Shown here one piece after another: positions 36,221 to 43,489 of a stretch of 64,000 bases of DNA. Position 1 is the first letter of the stretch, and every line of letters starts with the position of its first letter. The stretch comes from Acanthochromis polyacanthus. Its lineage: Eukaryota > Chordata > Actinopteri > Pomacentridae. A program made the position numbers and the translations under genes. The stretch is taken from assembly GCF_021347895.1 (NCBI RefSeq), contig NC_067122.1, positions 11,831,983 to 11,895,982 on the forward strand. Direction: 5' to 3'. Under the pieces are notes generated by a model. It saw nothing but the letters and a program-made list of their open reading frames with translations, did not search any database and was not told the origin of the DNA.

Positions 36221-39208
36221 TCAGGGGGACGGCCCGGGGGCCGGACAGGGCAGAGGGGCCGCTCCGGCGGACGGCTCCGAGGCCGGACAGGGCAGAGGGG
36301 CCGCTCCGGCGGACGGCTCCGAGACCGGACAGGGCAGAGGGGCCGCTCCGGCGGACGGCCCGGGGGCCGGACAGACAGGCGGGACCGCCCAGGGGGACGG
36401 CCCGGGGGCCGGACAGGGCAGAGGGGCCGCTCCGGCGGACGGCTCCGAGGCCGGACAGGGCAGAGGGGCCGCTCCGGCGGACGGCTCCGAGGCCGGACAG
36501 GGCAGAGGGGCCGCTCCGGCGGACGGCTCCGAGGCCGGACAGGGCAGAGGGGCCGCTCCGGCGGACGGCTCCGAGGCCGGACAGGGCAGAGGGGCCGCTC
36601 CGGCGGACGGCCCGGGGCCGGACAGACAGGCGGGACCGCCCAGGGGGACGGCCCGGGGGCCGGACAGGGCAGAGGGGCCGCTCCGGCGGACGGCTCCGAG
36701 GCCGGACAGGGCAGAGGGGCCGCTCCGGCGGACGGCTCCGAGGCCGGACAGGGCAGAGGGGCCGCTCCGGCGGACGGCTCCGAGGCCGGACAGGGCAGAG
36801 GGGCCGCTCCGGCGGACGGCTCCGAGGCCGGACAGGGCAGAGGGGCCGCTCCGGCGGACGGCTCCGAGGCCGGACAGGGCAGAGGGGCCGCTCCGGCGGA
36901 CGGCTCCGAGGCCGGACAGGGCAGAGGGGCCGCTCCGGCGGACGGCCCGGGGGCCGGACAGACAGGCGGGACCGCCCAGGGGGACGGCCCGGGGGCCGGA
37001 CAGGGCAGAGGGGCCGGGCTGGAGGCTGGACTGGGGGCGGAGCCGGGTCCGGTGGGTCCTCCGGGGGCGGAGCCGGGTCCGGTGGGTCCTCCGGGGGCGG
37101 AGCCGGGTCCGGTGGGTCTCCGGGGGCGGAGCCGGGTCCGGTGGGTCCTCCGGGGGCGGAGCCGGGTCCGGTGGGTCCTCCGGGGGCGGAGCCGGGTCCG
37201 GTGGGTCCTCCGGGGGCGGAGCCGGGTCCGGTGGGTCCTCCGGGGGCGGAGCCGGGTCCGGTGGGTCCTCCGGGGGCGGAGCCGGGTCCGGTGGGTCCTC
37301 CGGGGGCGGAGCAGGATGGGAAGCGCAAGGCCTCTTCCTGGACTTGGGGAAGACCCCAGGCCCCTCCAAAACCGCCGAGGCTCCAGGAAGCGGAGGCGAG
37401 GCGTCGACGGCCTCCTCAGGGAGCGGAGGCGGGGCGTCGACGGCCTCCTCAGGGAGCGGAGGCGGGGCGTCGACGGCCTCCTCAGGGAGCGGAGGCGGGG
37501 CGTCGACGGCCTCCTCAGGGAGCGGAGGCGGGGCGTCGACGGCCTCCTCAGGGAGCGGGGGCGGCGCAGGATCCAGGGGCCCCTCCGGGGGCGGCGCAGG
37601 ATCCAGGGGCCCCTCCGGGGGCGGCGCAGGATCCAGGGGCCCCTCCGGGGGCGGCGCAGGATCCAGGGGCCCCTCCGGGGGCGGCGCAGGATCCAGGGGC
37701 CCCTCCGGGGGCGGCGCAGGATCCAGGGGCCCCTCCGGGGGCGGCGCAGGATCCAGGGGCCCCTCCGGGGGCGGCGCAGGATCCAGGGGCCCCTCCGGGG
37801 GCGGCGCAGGATCCAGGGGCCCCTCCGGGGGCGGCGCAGGAGGGAAGGCGCAGAGCCTCCTAAGGGGCTCAGGGAAGGCTTTATGGCCTTCTAAGGCCGC
37901 TGAGGTCGCGGGGACTGAAGGCGGGGCGTCGTCGACCTCCGCGGGGACTGAAGGCGGGGCGTCGTCGACCTCCGCGGGGACTGAAGGCGGGGCGTCGTCG
38001 ACCTCCGCGGGGACTGAAGGCGGGGCGTCGTCGACCTCCGCGGGGACTGAAGGCGGGGCGTCGTCGACCTCCGCGGGGACTGGAGGCGGGGCGTCGTCGA
38101 CCACCGCGGGGACTGGAGGCGGAGCGTCGTCGACCACCGCGGGGACTGGAGGCGGAGCGTCGTCGACCACCGCGGGGACTGGAGGCGGAGCGTCGTCGAC
38201 CACCGCGGGGACTGGAGGCGGAGCGTCGTCGACCACCGCGGGGACTGGAGGCGGAGCGTCGTCGACCACCGCGGGGACTGGAGGCGGAGCGTCGTCGACC
38301 ACCGCGGGGACTGGAGGCGGAGCGTCGTCGACCACCGCGGGGACTGGAGGCGGAGCGTCGTCGACCTCCGCGGGGACTGGAGGCGGAGCGTCGTCGACCT
38401 CCGCGGGGACTGGAGGCGGAGCGTCGTCGACCTCCGCGGGGACTGGAGGCGGAGCGTCGTCGACCTCCGCGGGGACTGGAGGCGGAGCGTCGTCGACCTC
38501 CGCGGGGACTGGAGGCGGAGCGTCGTCGACCTCCGCGGGGACTGGAGCGGAAGCCGGGGGGTCATGGTGCCTCCTGGCCTTGCGTCTTCGACGGCCAGGC
38601 CGCTTGGCAGGTGGTTCTATGGGCGGCAGGGAGACAGGGCCCGGCTGGCTGCCAGGGGAGCCAGCAGGCGGGTCACTCAGAGGAGCACTCACGAAGTCAC
38701 GGAGGTAAGCAGGTAAGTAGCTAACTAATCCGGGTCGCTGGCCTGCTAGCTTGCGGCCCAGGGTTATGCTTGCGTCTTGGGGGTCTTCCCTCCACTTTTC
38801 CCACAACTCATATATCACGTTGAAGAAAATGCTGTGCTCATCGCAGGAGGAGAAGAAGTCTATGGGCGTGTCTTGGGTTTGGGGCTGGGTGTCGGCAGGG
38901 TCCGGGGCTGGTGGCACAGGTGGAAGGGAAAATGGTTCGGGCTGGGCTGGGGACGCGCAAACTTGGTTGAGCAGGGTGACAAATTGGTTTAATTGTGCTT
39001 TTGCGGCGGCAACATCCTGTAGAGCTTGGCTGTATTGAAGAATCCGGGTCGGGTCGGGGGCTTCCTGGGAGATTTGACTAGCTAAGATGGCGAGTTGGGA
39101 GCACAGCTTCTGGTAATTAGTTGAGATCAGACGGAAGGTTTGGTGAAGTTGCCTGATGTCGAATGGCGTGGGCGGGTGCGGTCTTGGCGGTGAGTTCTCC
39201 GGGTCCAT
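36221..39208 (-). CDS. Gag-like N-terminus with proline-rich repeat tail (retrotransposon ORF)
   Basis: The ORF is 995 codons and starts 19 nt inside the 5' LTR (minus-strand ATG at 39206-39208). Residues 1-222 are unique. 18-85 look helical and rich in Q/L, 126-142 is an aromatic amphipathic stretch (IFFNVIYELWEKWRED), and 202-215 is a basic cluster (KRPGRRRRKARRHH). Then come 19 units of VPAEVDDAPPP type (223-431), a spacer, 9 units of PPPEGPLDPA, 5 units of LPEEAVDAPPP, a related spacer, units of EDPPDPAPPP, and a 14-residue array of SGPSALSGLGAVRR type. There is no zinc knuckle, protease or reverse transcriptase. The position and basic cluster suggest a Gag-derived RNA- or capsid-associated protein; this is inference, since I do not recognise the N-terminal fold. 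Two single-base deletions (near 37117 and 36613) shift the frame within arrays, so the last third may not be the ancestral reading. Other long frames here are shadows. Confidence 0.6.
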   Translation of the reverse strand: MDPENSPPRPHPPTPFDIRQLHQTFRLISTNYQKLCSQLAILASQISQEAPDPTRILQYSQALQDVAAAKAQLNQFVTLLNQVCASPAQPEPFSLPPVPPAPDPADTQPQTQDTPIDFFSSCDEHSIFFNVIYELWEKWREDPQDASITLGRKLAGQRPGLVSYLPAYLRDFVSAPLSDPPAGSPGSQPGPVSLPPIEPPAKRPGRRRRKARRHHDPPASAPVPAEVDDAPPPVPAEVDDAPPPVPAEVDDAPPPVPAEVDDAPPPVPAEVDDAPPPVPAEVDDAPPPVPAVVDDAPPPVPAVVDDAPPPVPAVVDDAPPPVPAVVDDAPPPVPAVVDDAPPPVPAVVDDAPPPVPAVVDDAPPPVPAVVDDAPPPVPAEVDDAPPSVPAEVDDAPPSVPAEVDDAPPSVPAEVDDAPPSVPAEVDDAPPSVPATSAALEGHKAFPEPLRRLCAFPPAPPPEGPLDPAPPPEGPLDPAPPPEGPLDPAPPPEGPLDPAPPPEGPLDPAPPPEGPLDPAPPPEGPLDPAPPPEGPLDPAPPPEGPLDPAPPPLPEEAVDAPPPLPEEAVDAPPPLPEEAVDAPPPLPEEAVDAPPPLPEEAVDASPPLPGASAVLEGPGVFPKSRKRPCASHPAPPPEDPPDPAPPPEDPPDPAPPPEDPPDPAPPPEDPPDPAPPPEDPPDPAPPPEDPPDPAPPPETHRTRLRPRRTHRTRLRPRRTHRTRLRPQSSLQPGPSALSGPRAVPLGGPACLSGPRAVRRSGPSALSGLGAVRRSGPSALSGLGAVRRSGPSALSGLGAVRRSGPSALSGLGAVRRSGPSALSGLGAVRRSGPSALSGLGAVRRSGPSALSGPRAVPLGGPACLSGPGPSAGAAPLPCPASEPSAGAAPLPCPASEPSAGAAPLPCPASEPSAGAAPLPCPASEPSAGAAPLPCPAPGPSPWAVPPVCPAPGPSAGAAPLPCPVSEPSAGAAPLPCPASEPSAGAAPLPCPAPGPSP
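36225..37017. repeat. 42-bp minisatellite with 3-5-7 block structure
   Basis: About 18 complete units start 'ggacagggcagaggggccgc' and end 'gaggcc'. A variant unit starting 'ggacagacaggcgggaccgc' punctuates the array, after 3, then 5, then 7 normal units. The last normal unit of each block ends 'cccgggggcc'. In the middle block that unit has lost one G (near 36613), a one-base frameshift. Confidence 0.92.
37029..37315. repeat. 30-bp minisatellite, 9 copies plus a partial
   Basis: Units read 'gggggcggagccgggtccgg' then 'tgggtcctcc'; the minus-strand peptide is EDPPDPAPPP. The third copy from the left lacks one C ('gggtctccgg' near 37117), which shifts the reading frame of everything downstream on the minus strand. 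Confidence 0.92.
37386..37555. repeat. 33-bp minisatellite, 5 copies (LPEEAVDAPPP)
   Basis: Units 'gcggaggcggggcgtcgacg' then 'gcctcctcaggga'. Each copy contains a gtcgac hexamer. The unit peptide resembles that of the 19-copy array at 37914-38545. Confidence 0.92.
37556..37845. repeat. 30-bp minisatellite, 9 copies (PPPEGPLDPA)
   Basis: Units 'gggggcggcgcaggatccag' then 'gggcccctcc', almost perfectly uniform. Each has a ggatcc hexamer. The unit peptide is related to the EDPPDPAPPP array at 37029-37315. Confidence 0.93.
37914..38545. repeat. 33-bp minisatellite, 19 copies in three blocks (VPAEVDDAPPP)
   Basis: Reading the ORF direction there are 6 units of VPAEVDDAPPP, 8 of VPAVVDDAPPP and 5 of VPAEVDDAPPS. 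The nucleotide units carry 'gcgtcgtcgacctccgcggg' or the 'gaccaccgcggg' variant. Block-wise homogeneity shows that local groups of units were copied together. Confidence 0.94.
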
Positions 39209-39215
39209 GTCTTTG

Positions 39216-39226
39216 GCCAGAGTATT
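39216..39226 (-). promoter_or_regulatory. predicted self-priming primer-binding site
   Basis: Reading the minus strand, the 5' LTR ends ...TGACA at 39228, then one G, then AATACTCTGGC. This is the exact reverse complement of GCCAGAGTATT inside the LTR (minus strand, 39689-39679). Position and the 11-nt length match the Tf1/sushi mechanism, in which the RNA's own 5' end primes minus-strand synthesis. A conventional tRNA site is not obvious. Confidence 0.72.
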
Positions 39227-39678
39227 CTGTCACGAATCAGAGTTGGTGGACCCGAGCAGAGAACCACTCATCCAAGACTGGAGGGGATGGAGAATGATTT
39301 ATTGGAGGAGATGAATGCTGGCGGATGGAGAAAGACAGGGTGTAGGAGAGGGGGTTCCGGGCAGGAGTGGGGGGTCCAGGCAGGAGTGGGGGGTCCAGGC
39401 AGGAGTGGGGGGTCCAGGCAGGAGTGGGGGTCCAGGCAGGAGTGGGGAATGCAGGCAGGAGTGGGGAATCCAGGCAGGAGTGGGGAATCCAGGCAGGAGT
39501 GGAGAATCCAGGCAGGAGTAGGGGTTCCAGGCAGGGGTGAGGGTTCCAGGCAGGAGTGAGGGTTCCCGGACAGCTGGCTGCGTGAAGGCAGGAGAAAGCA
39601 AAGTTAAAATAAGGCAGAAACTCAAACAGAAAATGTCGAAGGGCTAGAGAGCAAACCGAACTGCATGATTTCAGGTTC

Positions 39679-39689
39679 AATACTCTGGC
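39679..39689 (-). promoter_or_regulatory. predicted transcript 5' end / self-primer sequence
   Basis: Minus-strand GCCAGAGTATT, perfectly complementary to the primer-binding site at 39226-39216. It lies 25-31 nt downstream of the TATA-like box (39720-39714), just where transcription should start. The pairing stops exactly at 11 bp on both sides. Confidence 0.65.
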
Positions 39690-39713
39690 AGGGAGTGGAA
39701 GGTTGAGCCGGTC

Positions 39714-39720
39714 TTTATTG
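39714..39720 (-). promoter_or_regulatory. TATA-like box of the 5' LTR
   Basis: Minus-strand CAATAAAG, 25-31 nt upstream of the predicted transcript start. It is not a consensus TATA box, but its spacing is right. Confidence 0.45.
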
Positions 39721-39782
39721 CAGAGGTAGGTGATTAGTGGAATGGTTGTCAGCTGTCCGGGAGCCGTGCAGGTAGTTGATTA

Positions 39783-39821
39783 CCTGAGTGGAGTCAGCTG
39801 AGAAGCTTGACTCCACTCAGG
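39783..39821. other. U3 hairpin
   Basis: 'cctgagtggagtcagct', a GAGA loop, then 'agcttgactccactcagg': 17 paired bases with one bulged T. The same hairpin is at 34770-34808 in the other LTR. It lies about 95-130 nt upstream of the predicted start, so it is a DNA cruciform or binding-site palindrome rather than part of the transcript's 5' end. Its role is unknown. Confidence 0.75.
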
Positions 39822-39992
39822 CACTGAGCTGTAGAGGGAGAGACAGGGCAGAGGAGCGGATGGGAGACAACCAGAGACAGGACAGAGGAGAGGATGGGAA
39901 ACAACCAGACAGACAGAGACAGGACAGAGGAGAGGATGGGAAACAACCAGACAGACAGAGACAGGACAGAGGAGCGGAACTGTGACACTGAC

Positions 39993-40901
39993 AAATACAG
40001 CATTTACTCCTGTTTAAGTGGCGTTTGCTGAAAACTGCAAGCACCCAGTTGTTTGGTCAGATTGTTGAGCCTTTTTAACACTCTAGACCGCTGGATGTTT
40101 TTTCTTCCATTGATGTTTTTATTCACTCTGGGCTCATTTTTCACTGCGATATAAAGTTCTGTACCTCTACGGAAACAGCACCAACCATGATGAAAGAGAG
40201 AGGACTCAGAAGTGTCTTCTGTGCAGTCTGTGTGACAGTTATGATGCCATAAATCTTATAATATATCTTATAAATAGATCAAGTGACAGTCATGGAAGTG
40301 AATGCAAAACTGAAAAACTGACAAACACCTGAGCAAACCAAATGACAAAATAACACAAATTGTCCTTAATATCAGGAGTTTCCAATGTAGCAGAGACTCA
40401 CGACCACCATTATAACCAAAGCTGCTCCAAACATACAAATACACACTAATAGGCCTGTCCAAGCACAGACGTAGTCACAAAACCAAATAAAAACCACAAC
40501 CATGATATTATGGACCAGGACCAGAATACATCTCCATGTACTGCACTCACAGTTTTTCCTTTCTTTAAATCAGTCTTTCATAACAGTTATATGCAAAATA
40601 TGATATTTCAAATCATTTTAAAATTGTATTTAAAGTGTTCCATGACCCTTCCTCTATATAGTCAGAATCTTAATCATCTTTCTACAAGAAAGACAGAAAT
40701 GAGTCTTGACCTTTCAAATGGCACCAGGAAAAAAAAAAAACAAAGCAAAAGAAAGCAGTTGTAATGCACAATATTACTACATCTCATTTTATCAATTAAT
40801 TATTCATGGGTCAGTTTAAGTAAAAAGTGGAGAGAAATGTCCACAAAAAAAGCAATATTACAAAGTTACAGTTACTCAAAAAGCTAAAGACAGTTTTATA
40901 C
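39993..40901. other. intergenic DNA with one member of a local repeat pair
   Basis: No gene seen. 40105-40255 ('gggctcatttttcactgcga', 'tataaagttctgtacctc', 'ccaaccatgatgaaagag') matches 42800-42955 in the same orientation at moderate identity and is described there. Confidence 0.5.
40105..40255 (+). repeat. dispersed repeat, copy a
   Basis: Shares 'gggctcatttttcactgc', 'atataaagt' plus 'ctg', 'acctc' and 'aaccatg' in the same order with 42800-42955. I do not know the family. Both copies face the same way, 2.7 kb apart, separated by the hAT element and a (CA)n tract. Confidence 0.6.
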
Positions 40902-41457
40902 TAGGGCTGGGCGATATGGCCAAAAAATAAAATCTCGATTTTTTAGTCATCTTGGACGATTACGATTTTAATCGATTTTTGTTGTTTCTTTGCGGTCTCT
41001 TTGCTATGGCTAGTGCTAGCCATGCCGCACTCCCGTAGCTGCGGGCACTTTTCCCATTCTTTAGGATGCCTCTGCCGGAGGTGCTGAAAGAGGTTAGTTG
41101 TGCTGCTACTCTTCGTTTTCACAGTACTTTTGCAAACCTTGCACATGACTGTAGTTTGCTCTGTCAGTCTTGTCAAAGCCGAACCACTTCCATATAATCG
41201 ATGTAACATGAGGTCCTTTTCTCGCGACCAACTCTTCGTCTGCTGTTGTGTCCTCCATGACGGGGGTGTGAGTGTTTTGGCGGAAGGAGATGAGAGTCGG
41301 AAGCAAACGCCAGTGCACAAGTCGTGAAAGGCAGAAGAAGAATCTGTATTGTTATATATTTAAGCTCGCCTCGATTTTACGATTTGGCAAATTTTCAAAT
41401 CGTCAGGTTTTAAAAACGCGAATTAATCGTATTAATTCGATTTATCGCCCAGTCCTA
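40902..41457 (-). mobile_element. truncated hAT transposon, 556 bp
   Basis: The inverted ends are 'tagggctgggcgata' on the left and 'tatcgcccagtccta' on the right. The flanks 'ttttatac' (40894-40901) and 'tatcatac' (41458-41465) agree at 6 of 8 positions, an eroded 8-bp duplication typical of hAT. Subterminal text is rich in 'atcgatttt' motifs. The interior keeps only the N-terminal BED-finger part of a transposase on the minus strand; the catalytic and dimerisation domains are deleted. Confidence 0.82.
40995..41270 (-). pseudogene. BED zinc-finger fragment of a hAT (ZBED-like) transposase
   Basis: The minus strand encodes a BED-type finger in two frames. One frame (from about 41260) gives SIIWKWFGFDKTDRANYSHV, the aromatic start of the domain. 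The other gives MCKVCKSTVKT with a later FQHLRQRHPKEW, so the ligands are C-x2-C-x16-H-x4-H. A frameshift near 41150 separates them. It resembles the N-terminus of ZBED1/4-like hAT transposases, which binds the transposon ends. With no catalytic part the fragment cannot be a transposase. Confidence 0.72.
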
Positions 41458-41652
41458 TATCATACAAACCAGAAAATTCAGCAAATTATCTGTGTTTTCA
41501 CATACAAACTAAAACCTGAGAATCAAAACGGTTTGCTGATTCGTTTTCTGACATCTAGATAATTGTTTCAGCACTAAATACACTATATGTCTCTGACAAG
41601 CTTAACCAGCTTCAGGAAATATGGTGATTTTTCCACTTTCTATCCCTTTGTC

Positions 41653-41655
<3 letters not shown>

Positions 41656-41739
<84 letters not shown>
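41656..41739. repeat. (CA)n microsatellite, about 42 units
   Basis: Uninterrupted CA repeat from 'ccaaa' to 'cccctgcg'. The long frames running through it are artefacts. Confidence 0.98.
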
Positions 41740-41741
<2 letters not shown>

Positions 41742-42099
41742 CTGCGACTTGTCATCCTCCATTACGTGTGCAATCAGCCCACGTCTCCTCAGCAGCTGGC
41801 TCAAGTCTCCTCCATTCATCACTGCATCTCCCTATTATTAGTGTTAATACAAGGCCAGAGGACATGGAGGGAAACAGGCCTGGCAGCGCTTAAAAAGCAC
41901 AAATGTCAGACTATGACATGCTGCCAGCTGCCGGCCGCTTTGATACGCCGGTGCTGGATGATGCTTATTTGATCGTTTCATTAGAAAATTTGGGTCTAGG
42001 TGTCAAAGAGGTTCCCTATGTCCGTGCTGCAGCTATTAGGCTCAATTATAGCTGCCAGAAAGAGCGAGAACTGAGCCGGCTCTGTGCGCCACATTCAGA

Positions 42100-42215
42100 G
42101 TGGCCTTAAAGAGCCACTGAGAGGGTCACAGAAATTGCTATTCATAACACTTAATGGCTTATGAATTAAGTTTTCCTTCTAATTATTAATAATCACACAT
42201 GCACACTCGACAAAA
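42100..42215. promoter_or_regulatory. possible conserved non-coding element
   Basis: Dense homeodomain-type text without repeat character: 'cttaatggcttatgaattaa', 'ttctaattattaataatcac'. A visual impression only. Confidence 0.2.
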
Positions 42216-42799
42216 AAAAAAAAAAGAAAAAGAGGTAATAACATGCTTGGCTTCGGAGACCTCAGGAGCAAATGCGGTGGAATTATCAGATTTTCTTGTC
42301 GGGCGACTTTGATTTAAAAAAAAATATTCCAGCCCATATGGTGAAATATTTATCATTAGAGCTCAAATAAAATGTTGATTACTGATGAGAACACGGGTGT
42401 CCGACCTGAGGATTGTACCCCCAGAGCAGACAAGAAACAAACAGTGAATTGGGCTACAAGATGTGCTGAAATTACCTGATTACCTAAGCATGAAGACACT
42501 GAATTAGATGTCTGATCATGTCTGAAGCCATGACAGCTGTGCACAGATGTGAAGAGTCACACAGTCAGTTCACCCGCTGTGGTTTAAAGGACTGTTGTGA
42601 CTTCACTTTGTTGTGGATAATTTCAATAGCTGTATCATGACAAACACAAACTGTTTGTGTGGATGATGAAGCTTCAGCCTGGTGGATTCTGCTTTACTCA
42701 GTCTGTCTCTACTGGCTGAGTTACTAAAAACTGAGCTGCATTGTTGATCCATCTGTTGAATATTGTCCTAATCAATGGATTCAACCTCCTAACGCCAAG

Positions 42800-42955
42800 C
42801 TTTTTCTGGTCGCTCCTGTGATATCTTACTCAGCATGGGCTCATTTTCACTGCAATATAAAGTCCTGCACCTCGACTCAAACAATATAACCATGGCTAGA
42901 AGTAGAGAGAACTCAAAATTTCTGATGTATAGCAAAGTTTTGATGCCAAAATATC
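42800..42955 (+). repeat. dispersed repeat, copy b
   Basis: Matches 40105-40255 in order and orientation: 'gggctcattttcactgcaat', 'ataaagtcctgcacctc', 'aaccatgg', 'agagagaactca', and 'ttttgatgcca' against 'gttatgatgcca'. An unnamed family with no coding potential. Confidence 0.6.
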
Positions 42956-43489
42956 AAAAGAAAAAAAAATATTTTACAAAAACTGAAAAAAACCTTTACA
43001 ACATGTAAAACATTTTCCCAAGTGTTCACAGGTGTTGCCAACACTGGAAAAAAATTGCCCGTTCTACAAACTACAGACATTTTACTACTTCCATTCTACT
43101 ACTCGTCTCTGTTTTCTGTAAAAACAGCCTGCAGTTCAGCCAAAAAGTCCCTGAATTTTTGACACATGAAAGCTAGTCTCAGCGAAGTCACTGAAGTCTT
43201 CGTGGAAATATTTGTTTTAAATACAATTTGGTTAAAGGAAATGGTTCATTTTTAACATTTTTTTTTATATGACACAGATATAATAAAATAATTTTTGATG
43301 AAATACTGATTGAAAATAAAAAAAAACATCATAATTTTAAGCTTGGATTTGGTTCATTTTCAAGACCAAACAGAAAGCCAAATTTGATACTTTCAAAAAC
43401 TGTTGGAAAGTTGAAAATGTGATGAATCTCTGGTTGAACACCTTCTGACTCTAATAGTGTTATTTTGGCAATTTTGTTTTAAAGATAAT

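Larger units (their letters stand above)
34215..39987 (-). mobile_element. non-autonomous self-priming LTR retrotransposon
   Basis: A complete element of 5,773 bp flanked by 760-bp LTRs and a CTGAC duplication. Orientation is minus, because a C8 run next to the left LTR is a polypurine tract on the minus strand, and the primer-binding site and the long ORF lie inside the right LTR. The internal 4.25 kb has no reverse transcriptase, RNase H, integrase, protease or CCHC knuckle, so it must be mobilised in trans. It does have one long ORF (36221-39208) and many tandem arrays. A self-complementary 11-nt primer site suggests a Tf1/sushi-type chromovirus partner. The interior is extremely GC-rich beside AT-rich flanks. 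The LTRs appear identical, so insertion was recent. Known facts: Tf1 and sushi elements self-prime. Inferred: that this element does, and which partner it uses. Confidence 0.9.
39228..39987 (-). repeat. 5' LTR (relative to the element)
   Basis: 760 bp, apparently identical to 34215-34974. Predicted parts on the minus strand: U3 39987-39690, R from 39689, a poly(A) hexamer at 39303-39298, and U5 to 39228. The right target duplication CTGAC follows at 39988-39992. Confidence 0.95.
41740..43489. other. intergenic DNA, no gene seen
   Basis: Contains the candidate non-coding element at 42100-42215, an A tract near 42211-42223, and repeat copy b at 42800-42955. Otherwise AT-rich with no exon. Confidence 0.5.

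Noticed and set aside
36165..37328. 387-codon minus-strand frame inside the 42-bp and 30-bp arrays
   Set aside because: It is an alternative frame of the same arrays as the 995-codon ORF, with its apparent start inside a repeat. It is relevant only as the frame reached after the one-base deletions, and I did not call it a gene.
34347..38545. CRISPR-like appearance of regularly spaced repeats
   Set aside because: The units are head-to-tail tandem copies with no unique spacers, in a fish genome.
37891..38565. 224-codon minus frame translating as LQSPRRSTTLR repeats
   Set aside because: Out-of-frame reading of the 33-bp array.
35905..38708. Very long plus-strand open frames (652, 564 and 454 codons) over the retrotransposon arrays
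   Set aside because: They run antisense to the element's LTRs, primer site and polypurine tract, begin inside repeats and consist only of array translation. They are shadows of GC-rich arrays that lack stops.
39201..39218. tRNA-type primer-binding site starting TGGCC on the minus strand
   Set aside because: It would begin 9 nt after the LTR, I know of no matching tRNA 3' end, and the exact 11-nt self-complementarity one base from the LTR is a better explanation.
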